From the NCBI GenBank assembly GCA_017540505.1, contig JAFYAW010000030.1, positions 124,001 through 188,000 on the forward strand: a stretch of 64,000 bases of DNA, read 5' to 3'. The position numbers and the translations under genes are program-made. Shown in pieces: positions 14,122 through 22,399 of the stretch; the first letter of the stretch is position 1, and every line of letters begins with the position of its first letter. The DNA comes from Bacteroidales bacterium (lineage in GTDB: Bacteria > Bacteroidota > Bacteroidia > Bacteroidales > WCHB1-69). A model generated the notes under the pieces. The model was given only the letters and a program-made list of their open reading frames with translations, did no database searches and was not told the DNA's origin.

Positions 14122-15354
14122 ATGAGAACCGAAAAACTGTTCAAAGGCAAGACATTAGCCATCCTTTCCGGTGGTGGAGACACTCCCGCCATCAACTCCA
14201 GTATCGAATGTGTCCGCAACCGCGCCTCCATGCTCGGTTTCAAAGTGTATGGTGTGCTCCGCGGCTGGAAGGGCCTGCTGGGCGACGGCGACATCGTGGA
14301 TCTGACCAATATCCCGTACAACGGCATCTATGGCGGCACGGCACTGCTCTCATCCCGTACCAACCCCTTCCCGAGCAAGAAGAATCCTGAGGACCGTTCC
14401 CAGCAGATTCTGCGCAACATCGAACGTTATAAGATTGATGTGCTGGTGACCATCGGCGGCGACGACACCAATGGGGCTGCCAAGAAGATGTACGAAACCT
14501 ACGGCATCCCCGTCATCGGTTTCCCCAAGACCATCGACAACGACTTGCGCACTCGCACGATGCACCATTACAACGGCCAGCAGCATGAGACCGTGTTGTG
14601 TCCGGGATTCCCGTCCGGTGCTATGGCCATCAAGAAGCTGACGAGCAAGCTGCATACCACCAACGAGTCGCACCAGCGTATCATGGTGTTGGAAGTGATG
14701 GGCCGCGATGCTGGTTGGCTTACGGGTTCTGCAGTCTTCGGCGGTGCCCAGATGGCACTCGTTCCGGAAGTGGAGATGACCAAGGAACGCAAGGAGTTCT
14801 TTTTCGAATCCGTCAAGGAAAATTACATGCGCTCGCCCAAACACAGTCTTGTGATCGCCGTGTCAGAAGGTGTGAGATGGTGGGATGACGAAAAACAGGA
14901 ACTGGGCATGGTGTATGCCTCCTCCGACACCGACGAGTACGGTCATCCGCGTTTCGGCGGCATCAGCGGTACCATCGCCTCTGAAATCAACCGCAAACTC
15001 GGCATCGAGGCCCGCGGACAGATTTCCGGCTACATTCCCCGTTCCGGCAAGTGCTATGAATACGACCGCCGCCTCACCTCCACGCTGGCCGACAAGGTGG
15101 TGGACCTGCTCCTTCGCGAGGACTATGGCAAAATGCCAGTCATGCAGGACATTGTGCCTTACGACGAACTGGAAGAGTTCCACGCTTCGGAAATCGAGAT
15201 GGGCAACATCGGCAACTTCCCGCTGCCGGCAGCCTACTACGACGCCAACAAGTTCCAGTTCACCGACCAGTACATCGACTTCCTCTCCAACATCATCGGA
15301 GCCCCGTACCGCATGGAGTTCACGCAGAACTTCCCCATCGTGATTCCGGAATAA
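14122..15354 (+). CDS. pfp: 6-phosphofructokinase, pyrophosphate-dependent type
   Basis: 410 residues. It phosphorylates fructose 6-phosphate at C1 in glycolysis. The first motif LSGGGDTPAINSS binds phosphate; the donor-site motif is GGDDTNGAA with Asp115 where ATP-using enzymes have Gly, and PKTIDND with Lys136 where they have Gly. Both substitutions are the established signature of PPi-dependent enzymes, so the reaction is expected to be reversible and use pyrophosphate. MGRDAGW and EGVRWW follow in order. A 150-nt gap with small inverted repeats separates it from murA. Confidence 0.9.
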   Translation: MRTEKLFKGKTLAILSGGGDTPAINSSIECVRNRASMLGFKVYGVLRGWKGLLGDGDIVDLTNIPYNGIYGGTALLSSRTNPFPSKKNPEDRSQQILRNIERYKIDVLVTIGGDDTNGAAKKMYETYGIPVIGFPKTIDNDLRTRTMHHYNGQQHETVLCPGFPSGAMAIKKLTSKLHTTNESHQRIMVLEVMGRDAGWLTGSAVFGGAQMALVPEVEMTKERKEFFFESVKENYMRSPKHSLVIAVSEGVRWWDDEKQELGMVYASSDTDEYGHPRFGGISGTIASEINRKLGIEARGQISGYIPRSGKCYEYDRRLTSTLADKVVDLLLREDYGKMPVMQDIVPYDELEEFHASEIEMGNIGNFPLPAAYYDANKFQFTDQYIDFLSNIIGAPYRMEFTQNFPIVIPE

Positions 15355-15506
15355 GCGAGCGGATATAAGCGAATAGTGAATAAGAATACGGTAATTAACT
15401 TAAATACAATCCTTTGAACAGCCTCGGAGAGGCAATACGCACGAAGTGCAATTAACCCTACACAAGCGACGAAGGAGCGCAGTGTGGGACCGAAAAAACA
15501 AATATC
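15355..15506 (+). repeat. Intergenic stretch with inverted repeats before murA
   Basis: No gene is seen. CCCTACAC and GTGTGGG flank AAGCGACGAAGGAGCGCA, forming a possible hairpin just before the murA start, and CCTCGGAGAGG is a second small palindrome. GCGAATAGTGAATA near 15370 resembles AGTGAATAGT strings at 8395-8425 and 62690-62710. Confidence 0.4.
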
Positions 15507-16814
15507 ATGTCTGAGTTCATCATCGAAGGCGGCCACAAACTCAGTGGCGAGATCACACCGCAAGGGGCGAAGAACGAGGCCCTGCAGGTTCTGTCTGCCG
15601 TGCTGCTCACTGATCAGCCGGTCACCATCTCCAACCTGCCCGACATCCGCGACACGCAACGCTATAAGGACATCCTGTCCCTTCTCGGGGTGAAAATCAC
15701 CAAGCTCAACAAGGACACGTTCACCTTCCAGGCCGATGATGTGAATTTGGATGTGCTGACCACACAGGAGTTCAGCAAGTTGTCGGCTTCCATCCGCGCC
15801 TCCATCATGGTGATAGGCCCGCTGCTGGGGCGTTTCGGCAAGGCATACGCCGCCCGTCCCGGTGGCGACCAGATTGGCCGGCGCCCGCTAACCACGCACT
15901 TTGAGGGATTCAAACATCTGGGCGCCGACATTCATCTTTCTGAAGACGGTAATTTCTTCCAACTAGAGGCCCAACATCTGAAAGGCACCTATATGCTGCT
16001 CAGCGAGGCTTCTGTCACCGGCACGGCCAACATCGTCATGGCCGCTGTGCTCGCCGAGGGCAAGACCACCATCTTCAATGCCGCCTGCGAACCATACTTG
16101 TACCAACTTTGCACGATGTTGAACAATATGGGAGCCAAAATCTCCGGCATCGGTTCCAACCTGCTCACCATTGAAGGCGTGGAGAAACTGCATGGCTGCG
16201 AGCATCAGATCCTGCCCGACATGATTGAGGTGGGCAGCTTCATCGGCATGGCCGCCCTCAACCAGTCGGCCATCACCATCAAGAACTGCGCCTGTGAGCA
16301 TTTGGGTATTATCCCTTACACATTCAAGAAGTTGGGTATCGATTTTGAGCAAAAGGATGACGACATCATTGTCCACGAACAGGAGTGCTACGAGGTGGAG
16401 ACCAACATGGATGGTTCCATCCTCACCATCGCCGATGCTCCGTGGCCGGGCTTCACCCCTGACCTGATCAGCATTGCGTTGGTGACGGCCATCCAAGCCA
16501 AGGGAAGTGTGCTCATACATCAGAAGATGTTCGAAAGCCGTCTTTTCTTCGTGGACCAACTACAGGGCATGGGGGCGCAGATCACCCTTTGCGACCCGCA
16601 TCGTGCCATCGTCATCGGATTGCACCGCCGTAAACCGCTGCGTGCCACGGTGATGGCCTCACCCGACATCCGTGCGGGCGTGTCGCTGCTCATTGCAGCC
16701 CTCTCCGCCAAAGGGGTGAGCACCATCCAGAACGTGGAACAGATTGACCGCGGCTACCAGCACATTGTGGAACGTCTCAACGCCCTCGGTGCTGTCGTCG
16801 AACGAAGAAAATGA
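15507..16814 (+). CDS. murA: UDP-N-acetylglucosamine 1-carboxyvinyltransferase with Asp at the fosfomycin site
   Basis: 435 residues. It transfers enolpyruvate from PEP to UDP-GlcNAc, the first committed step of peptidoglycan synthesis. The N-terminal GAKNEALQVL (Lys-Asn pair) and the C-terminal DIRAGVSLLIAALSAKG with EQIDRGYQ match the family. In the active-site loop the usual PGGC motif reads PGGD: Asp121 replaces the catalytic/fosfomycin-alkylated Cys. Family knowledge: Cys-to-Asp MurA (for example in mycobacteria and chlamydiae) stays active but is fosfomycin-insensitive. It is followed by a 15-bp perfect palindrome and a glycosyltransferase gene. Confidence 0.93.
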   Translation: MSEFIIEGGHKLSGEITPQGAKNEALQVLSAVLLTDQPVTISNLPDIRDTQRYKDILSLLGVKITKLNKDTFTFQADDVNLDVLTTQEFSKLSASIRASIMVIGPLLGRFGKAYAARPGGDQIGRRPLTTHFEGFKHLGADIHLSEDGNFFQLEAQHLKGTYMLLSEASVTGTANIVMAAVLAEGKTTIFNAACEPYLYQLCTMLNNMGAKISGIGSNLLTIEGVEKLHGCEHQILPDMIEVGSFIGMAALNQSAITIKNCACEHLGIIPYTFKKLGIDFEQKDDDIIVHEQECYEVETNMDGSILTIADAPWPGFTPDLISIALVTAIQAKGSVLIHQKMFESRLFFVDQLQGMGAQITLCDPHRAIVIGLHRRKPLRATVMASPDIRAGVSLLIAALSAKGVSTIQNVEQIDRGYQHIVERLNALGAVVERRK

Positions 16815-16819
16815 TTTCC

Positions 16820-16853
16820 TTAGTAGAGACGCGATGAGTCGCGTCTCTACTAA
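16820..16853. terminator. Perfect 15-bp stem downstream of murA
   Basis: TTAGTAGAGACGCGA pairs with TCGCGTCTCTACTAA across TGAG. It starts 6 nt after the murA stop. No long T run follows, so it may be a dispersed palindromic repeat that also acts as a terminator or mRNA end-protector. Confidence 0.6.
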
Positions 16854-16890
16854 CATAAAAAACGTAATAAACCTTCACAAGCCCTGTTTC

Positions 16891-17676
16891 ATGCGCATTA
16901 CTGGAGTCATCACCACATTGAATGAAGCCGACAACATCGTTGCCTGCATACAATCGCTACAACAGGTATGCGACGAGGTCATCGTGACCGACTCTTACAG
17001 TCAGGACAACACCGTGGAACTGGCGCGGAGAGCGGGAGCAAAGGTGTATTTGCACGAGTATATCGGTGATGGGCTTCAGAAAAATCTGGCCCTGCCGTAT
17101 GCCAAAAACCGTTGGGTACTTAGCTTGGATGCCGACGAACGACTATCGGAAGAATTGGTTGAACAAATTCGGAAAACAAATTTTGATGCAACCACTTACG
17201 ATGGTTTTGCTTTGCGTCGGCGCAACTTTATCGGCACCCGCTGGGTGAAATGTTGCCGCTGGTATCCCGACTATCTGGTGCGTCTGTTCCGCAAGGACAA
17301 GCTACAGTTCGCCGAACTCAAACAGCACGCCTACGTGCCCACGACCAACACCTGCCGATGGAAGGCCGACATCCTCCATTACCGCTACCATAACTACGAT
17401 GAGCTTTTCTCCAAACCGGAGCGCAATTACAGCACTCGCGGGGCGAAAATCCTCTTCCTGAAAGGCAAGAAAGCTTGTGCCTTGTCGCCGTGGTTGCATG
17501 GCGGCGCCGCCTTCTTCGTGAATTATTTCTTGCGTGGCGGCATCTTAGGCGGCGCCGACGGCTACGTGCTCTCCAAGGCCATCGCACACAACAGCTTCTT
17601 GAAATACGCCAAATTATTAGAATACCAACGGGATGAATCGGTTCGTGACAGCGAAGACTGGACTTCTGTATGGTAA
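16891..17676 (+). CDS. Family 2 glycosyltransferase, LPS-core WaaE/KdtX-like
   Basis: 261 residues from the ATG at 16891 (MRITGVITTLNEADNI). It has a GT-A fold: TTLNEADNIVACI at the N-terminus, VIVTDSYSQDNT (the D of the first nucleotide-binding strand) and LDADERLS, a DxD-type metal site. RRNFIGTRWVKCCRWYPDYLVRLFRK is typical of WaaE/KdtX-like lipopolysaccharide core transferases, quoted here in part. It should add a sugar to a lipid- or core-linked acceptor on the cytoplasmic face of the inner membrane. An upstream in-frame start would overlap murA and its palindrome and is rejected. It lies 25 nt before the next gene. Confidence 0.82.
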   Translation: MRITGVITTLNEADNIVACIQSLQQVCDEVIVTDSYSQDNTVELARRAGAKVYLHEYIGDGLQKNLALPYAKNRWVLSLDADERLSEELVEQIRKTNFDATTYDGFALRRRNFIGTRWVKCCRWYPDYLVRLFRKDKLQFAELKQHAYVPTTNTCRWKADILHYRYHNYDELFSKPERNYSTRGAKILFLKGKKACALSPWLHGGAAFFVNYFLRGGILGGADGYVLSKAIAHNSFLKYAKLLEYQRDESVRDSEDWTSVW

Positions 17677-17701
17677 TTATAACTATCTAAATACCAATAT
17701 T

Positions 17702-18712
17702 ATGAAAAAACTTATACTCTTTTTTGCTGCATTATTTGTTTTTGGAAACAGTTTTGCACAGACCACTATCCCCAATGGCGGTTTTGAGACTTGGGGTGGA
17801 AACGGCTTGTTTACCCAGGAGCAGCCGAATAACTGGACGGCGGCCTTGGAAGGAACCGTCACCATTTATGGCTCATACGGACTTCCGGTGCATTTTTATT
17901 TTGGAACCAAAAGCTCGGATGCACACAGCGGCAACTACGCCCTGAAACTTGTTTCCCAGAGTATTGGAATCACGGGAATGCCTTCTTCATATCAATTTCC
18001 GGGCATCGCTCAAATCGGCAATGCCGAAGGCTTTTCCATTCCGATGTCCACGCTCACGAACTTGGCCGGATTGATTTCCAATATCGGCAACGGACAGCTT
18101 GACAGTATTCCTTTTTCAATGGAAGATTTGCAGTCGTTGAGCTCCCTCACGGAACTCATGGCTCCCGGCATCGCGTTCACGACCACGCCCGCCCATTTGA
18201 ACCTGTGGGTCAAGTACTTGCCTCAGGGCAACGATCAGATGCGAGTGATTGCCTACACGCGCAACGGACAAGTGCCGGTGGGGTACGGCACATACACTTC
18301 CGAAGTCGCGATGCCGGACTACACGCAGATTCGCGTCTCGTTCAGCAATGCCTTGGAGGCGTGCGATTCGCTTTCCATCATCATCCTGACCGGCGGCCTC
18401 AATCCCGACCCGGCCACGGAGCTTTACATTGATGACGTCACGGTGGATTTTTCTCCCGACGGCATCGCGGAAACAAATGAAAGAGCCTTTTCCGTCTATC
18501 CTACGCCGGCAGACGGAGTCGTCACCATTGCAGCAGGTAACGACCGCCCGTACCAGTATCAACTGTTCGACCTGACGGGCAAATCCATGTCGGAGTGTTA
18601 TCAGGCGAACGGGACAAACATGTTGGATGTTAGCCACTTGTCTTCTGGATTGTATCTGCTTCGCATCAGCCAATCGGAAGGTTCGGTAACCAAGAAAGTC
18701 ATTGTCCGATAG
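17702..18712 (+). CDS. Secreted PCMD-like protein with T9SS sorting domain
   Basis: 336 residues from the ATG at 17702. MKKLILFFAALFVFGNSFAQ is a signal peptide. The next ~230 residues start PNGGFETW and contain SAHSGNYALKL-like order (DAHSGNYALKLVSQ), the layout of PCMD-type carbohydrate-associated domains, ending with ELYIDDVTVDF. The last ~75 residues, from FSVYPTPADGVVTI to SGLYLLRISQ and KKVIVR, are a type IX secretion C-terminal sorting domain, so the protein should be exported through T9SS and possibly surface-anchored. The dihydrouridine synthase start follows 1 nt after the stop. Confidence 0.85.
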   Translation: MKKLILFFAALFVFGNSFAQTTIPNGGFETWGGNGLFTQEQPNNWTAALEGTVTIYGSYGLPVHFYFGTKSSDAHSGNYALKLVSQSIGITGMPSSYQFPGIAQIGNAEGFSIPMSTLTNLAGLISNIGNGQLDSIPFSMEDLQSLSSLTELMAPGIAFTTTPAHLNLWVKYLPQGNDQMRVIAYTRNGQVPVGYGTYTSEVAMPDYTQIRVSFSNALEACDSLSIIILTGGLNPDPATELYIDDVTVDFSPDGIAETNERAFSVYPTPADGVVTIAAGNDRPYQYQLFDLTGKSMSECYQANGTNMLDVSHLSSGLYLLRISQSEGSVTKKVIVR

Positions 18713-18713
18713 T

Positions 18714-19643
18714 ATGAATATCTGGCTTGCGCCGCTGCACGGCATCACCAACTATCTTTTCCGAAACACACTATGCCGGCATTTTGCCGGCATAGATTTT
18801 ATGGTCACCCCTTTCCTGCCAGTGCAGGAGAAGTCCAAGCTTAACGTTAAGAATTGGAAGGATATCTGGCCAAAGAACAATACGTTGCATCCTATTATTC
18901 CGCAACTGATGGGTAACCAGCCGGCTCATTTTGTGGATACGATGAACGTGCTGCATGACACCTATGGGTACGAAGCATTCAATTGGAACATCGGATGCCC
19001 TGTCGCGCAGGTTGTTCATCGCAAGCGCGGATGCGGCATCATGCCGTATGCCGATAGGGTGGAGGAGGTGGTGAAAACGGTGTGCGCGCAAACCTCTTAC
19101 CGTTTTTCAATAAAAATGCGCTTGGGCCTGCATCATCCCGACGAGGGCATGCGTATTCTGGAACGACTGAACGAATATCCGTTGGATTTCATCGTCATAC
19201 ACCCGCGTTTGGGTGAGCAGATGTACGAAGGCACGCCCGATTGGGACACATTTGACGCATTTTATAGCTTGTCCCGCCATAAAATCATCTATAGTGGCGA
19301 TCTCTTTTCGGTGGAAGACTATCAGACGTTGCAACAGCGTTATCCCAACATTGAGGACTGGATGTTGGGGCGTGGCCTTTTACGGAATCCGTTTTTGGCA
19401 GAGGAAATAAAGGGTTTGCCAACTGGCAATCAGTCTTCTCGTTTCTCCAAATACTATCAGTTGTGGGTGGAGGAGTTGCGCGCCAGCAGGGGCGATCTCG
19501 GAACCTTGCACAATCTGAAAGAATTATGGCACTATTACCGTTATCTTTGCCATCTTGACGACACGGAACTGCGCCACTTGCTTCGAATCAATACTCTGGA
19601 TGATTTTCTGCCAGAGTCGTTGGGGTATATAGATGATCTGTGA
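18714..19643 (+). CDS. dus: tRNA-dihydrouridine synthase
   Basis: 309 residues from the ATG at 18714; a start 12 nt upstream inside the preceding gene is less likely. It is an FMN enzyme reducing uridines in tRNA D-loops. The N-terminus LAPLHGITNYLFR corresponds to the APM-G-T-d FMN motif; NWNIGCPVAQVVHRKRGCGIM is the Dus signature containing the catalytic Cys; IHPRLGEQMYEG and a late GRGLLRNPFL phosphate-binding segment follow. The linker between the last two is shorter than in E. coli DusA. Which Dus subtype (A, B or C) cannot be told from reading. Confidence 0.88.
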   Translation: MNIWLAPLHGITNYLFRNTLCRHFAGIDFMVTPFLPVQEKSKLNVKNWKDIWPKNNTLHPIIPQLMGNQPAHFVDTMNVLHDTYGYEAFNWNIGCPVAQVVHRKRGCGIMPYADRVEEVVKTVCAQTSYRFSIKMRLGLHHPDEGMRILERLNEYPLDFIVIHPRLGEQMYEGTPDWDTFDAFYSLSRHKIIYSGDLFSVEDYQTLQQRYPNIEDWMLGRGLLRNPFLAEEIKGLPTGNQSSRFSKYYQLWVEELRASRGDLGTLHNLKELWHYYRYLCHLDDTELRHLLRINTLDDFLPESLGYIDDL

Positions 19644-19725
19644 TAATTGTTTGGTACTTTTTCTGTCGTTTTAAAACAATCCTGTATATACCTTGATGAG
19701 GACTACAGGAGAATTCACTGTTGTA

Positions 19726-20874
19726 TTATCTGGATTCTAAAAGGACAAAAAATGCGTATTGTGTCGTTTTCGTGACGGGTGTCAGGGATCGGAATCCCGA
19801 ATACCATTGCCCGTCATGCTCTTCAAACGGATGTTGACGGTTCAGTTGGTCGGCGTATTGGAGCAGATCGCCGGGTTTCGGACGATATTCGAGCTTGAAC
19901 GTGCCGATGGTGTCCGGATGCAGATAGCGTTCGCGGATGATGTGCGAGGCCATACCCATGGTCATGCGCAGGTTGATCTCCACCATCGGGTTGATTTTAA
20001 AACCGTTATCTTGATAAATAAACATGTCCACGCCGAGATACCCTTGATAATGTGGGGCGATTTCATCCCCTAAGAAATGCAGAATGGCTTCCCGGATTTC
20101 CAACAGTTGTTCCACGGCAATCCATTGGGAAAGATGCTGTTCGATGGCTTCGTCCGTCCAAAGCAAATTGCCGGCATAGCCGTAATGCATTGTATTGAAA
20201 AGAGAATATCCACAAAAATGTACTTTTTGTCCTTGACAGCGGAATTCCATGGCAAAATCCTGCACCACATTCAAAAGCGGTTCCGCCATGATGGCTCCCT
20301 GACGACGAATAACTCCGCTGATCTGCCGCCGCAGGGTGGGCGAGCTGCTGCCGTGCGCGTACAGGTGCCCGCGACCGTTGCCTGAATAGGGGGATTTGAA
20401 AATGACATCCTGCCATTGGCGGATATAACGTTCTGCATCCTCGGGCGTGGTGAGAAGCTCAGCAGACGGTGGAAGTGGCAGTTTGTTTCCCATCTGCTGA
20501 TGAAGATACCGCATGGCTTTGGCTGCCGTCTGCCGATGGGCCAACGTGCGCAGCGATTCCAAATCTTCACGCGAAGGCAATAATTGTTCGGGCACACCCG
20601 CCTCTTGGAGCTGCAGGGCTATAGCATGATCCCATCCCCACGGACAAACCCGGTCAATACCGGTAGGAAGCTCGCGTGAGGCTTCCATAGTTGCGAATGA
20701 GAGAAAGTGTTTCTCCTGATAAGGCAGGAACAAGATCCCTTCGTCTTCGACAATGTGGCGAAGAACCGTCGCGCACTCGTCGGCGAAGCGTATGGCGGAG
20801 GCAGGGGCCACAAAATGCGGGTCATTGTTGGCCAGTGCGTAATCATGCTCGGGATTGAAGACGTAAAGGGTCAT
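19726..20874 (-). CDS. ATP-grasp-like protein of unknown substrate
   Basis: 382 residues, no signal peptide. The N-terminus MTLYVFNPEHDYALANND is characteristic of a Bacteroidota family I know only as hypothetical. The middle contains DVIFKSPYSGNGRGHLYA, which looks like an ATP-grasp phosphate loop, and the C-terminal part GYLGVDMFIYQDNGFKINPMVEINLRMTMG, in which E and N of VEINLR fit the metal-binding strand of ATP-grasp enzymes. It would ligate a carboxylate to an amine or thiol with ATP; the substrate is unknown. It overlaps nothing and sits 32 nt downstream of mnmE, possibly co-transcribed. Confidence 0.7.
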   Translation of the reverse strand: MTLYVFNPEHDYALANNDPHFVAPASAIRFADECATVLRHIVEDEGILFLPYQEKHFLSFATMEASRELPTGIDRVCPWGWDHAIALQLQEAGVPEQLLPSREDLESLRTLAHRQTAAKAMRYLHQQMGNKLPLPPSAELLTTPEDAERYIRQWQDVIFKSPYSGNGRGHLYAHGSSSPTLRRQISGVIRRQGAIMAEPLLNVVQDFAMEFRCQGQKVHFCGYSLFNTMHYGYAGNLLWTDEAIEQHLSQWIAVEQLLEIREAILHFLGDEIAPHYQGYLGVDMFIYQDNGFKINPMVEINLRMTMGMASHIIRERYLHPDTIGTFKLEYRPKPGDLLQYADQLNRQHPFEEHDGQWYSGFRSLTPVTKTTQYAFFVLLESR

Positions 20875-20906
20875 GACAAGTGAAACAGGGAACGTTGTCC
20901 GGTTGC

Positions 20907-22280
20907 TTATTTGCCAATGCAGAAATGGCCAAAGATATGGTTGAGCAGGTCATCGGTGGCGATGGTGCCGGTGAGGCATCCCAAGTCGTGAAGGGCGGCG
21001 CGGATATCCTCGGCCAAGAGGTCAGTGGGAATCTGCTGTCGGATGCCCTCACGAATACGGGCAAGTGACTGGGCGATGCTACAGAGCAGGGCGTAATGTC
21101 GTTCGTTGGTGAGCAGGGTGGCGTCCTGTATGCGGTGCGCCTGCACGAAAGCCCGCAACTTGTCCTGAATTTCCTCAATGTTGACACGGCGTTTGGCCGA
21201 GATGAAGCACACGTGAAGGTCGTGCCACCGGCTGTAATGGGTTGGCAAGGTCTCCAATTCATCGATTTTGTTCGCCACAATGATGAAGAGCTTGTCGTGC
21301 ATATCAATATCGCGATTGAATGTATCCAATTCAGTGTCAATATCTTCTGGAGTGGTATGCGTTACATCCACCATATAGAGGATGACAGAGGCTTCCTCTA
21401 TGGCCTGATAGGTGCGTTGGATGCCGATGCTTTCCAGCTCGTCGTCAGACTGGCGGATACCGGCAGTGTCAATGAAGCGGAACAGGGTGCCGTCAATATG
21501 GATGGTGTCTTCGATGGTGTCGCGGGTAGTGCCGGGGATGTGCGACACGATGGCGCGCTCATGCTGGAGCAGCGCGTTCAGCAGGGTTGATTTGCCAACA
21601 TTGGGCTTGCCGACGATGGCCACGGGGATGCCGCGTTTCAGCACGTTGCCTAATTTGAACGATTGGATCATCTTGCCCACTTCATCCTCCAGATGGTCCA
21701 CCAAGCGGAGCAGCTCGTCACGGTTGGCGAACTCCACATCCTCCTCGCTGAAGTCCAATTCCAGCTCCACCAAGGCGGCCATCTGCACGAACTGTTCCCG
21801 CAGCTGGTGAATATGTTTGGAAAAGTCGCCCTTGAGCTGGCTGATGGCTATCCTGTGCGTGGCCTCGGACTGTGATTCGATCAGGTCGGCCACAGCTTCG
21901 GCCTGCGGCAGGTCCAGCTTTCCATTCAGGAACGCCCGCTGGGTGAACTCGCCGGGCTGCGCCATACGGCAACCGTTGTCCAAAAGCAATTCCAATATTT
22001 TCTTTTGGATAAACAATGACCCATGACAGGAAATCTCCACCATGTCCTCGCCAGTATAAGAATACGGAGCCGCGAACTTGGTCACAACGACCTGGTCGAT
22101 AAGCTGTTCGCCATCATAGACCTGAGTAAACCGGGCCTGTTGGACAGGAATATCGTTAAAATGGGAGTCGTCAGGGAAGAGCTTGGCGGCGATGGAGAAA
22201 GCCTCGCTTCCGGAAGCCCGCACAATGGCAATGGCTCCCAACCCGGAGGGCGTGGATATGGCACAGATGGTGTTTGGCAT
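20907..22280 (-). CDS. mnmE: tRNA modification GTPase MnmE
   Basis: 457 residues from the ATG at 22280 (MPNTICAISTPSG). With MnmG it forms 5-carboxymethylaminomethyl-uridine at tRNA wobble positions. The N-terminal folate-binding domain has GEFTQRAFLNGKLDLPQAEAVADLI; the inserted G domain carries GKPNVGKST (G1), TTRDTIED (G2), DTAGIR (G3) and NKID (G4); the C-terminus ends CIGK, the invariant CxGK that binds the one-carbon intermediate. A longer start at 22376 would overlap the divergent promoter region. A TACATTTG box (minus) lies at 22301-22308. Confidence 0.95.
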   Translation of the reverse strand: MPNTICAISTPSGLGAIAIVRASGSEAFSIAAKLFPDDSHFNDIPVQQARFTQVYDGEQLIDQVVVTKFAAPYSYTGEDMVEISCHGSLFIQKKILELLLDNGCRMAQPGEFTQRAFLNGKLDLPQAEAVADLIESQSEATHRIAISQLKGDFSKHIHQLREQFVQMAALVELELDFSEEDVEFANRDELLRLVDHLEDEVGKMIQSFKLGNVLKRGIPVAIVGKPNVGKSTLLNALLQHERAIVSHIPGTTRDTIEDTIHIDGTLFRFIDTAGIRQSDDELESIGIQRTYQAIEEASVILYMVDVTHTTPEDIDTELDTFNRDIDMHDKLFIIVANKIDELETLPTHYSRWHDLHVCFISAKRRVNIEEIQDKLRAFVQAHRIQDATLLTNERHYALLCSIAQSLARIREGIRQQIPTDLLAEDIRAALHDLGCLTGTIATDDLLNHIFGHFCIGK

Positions 22281-22300
22281 GACGGTGTTTTTTAATGCGG

Positions 22301-22364
22301 CAAATGTACAATTTTTTATTTGTATGGACGTTAACCAAATCATTGAGAAAAAACTGTATTTTTG
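22301..22364. promoter_or_regulatory. Divergent promoters of mnmE and the TonB receptor gene
   Basis: TACATTTG on the minus strand (22301-22308) points to mnmE and TATTTTTG on the plus strand (22357-22364) points to the receptor gene at 22400. Confidence 0.55.
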
Positions 22365-22399
22365 CTGCTCATCCAAGATGAAACATCCATATTAAATAT

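Noticed and set aside
16820..16853. The 15-bp palindrome as an insertion-sequence end.
   Set aside because: There is no transposase gene, no second copy at a matching distance and no target duplication. A terminator or dispersed palindrome is simpler.
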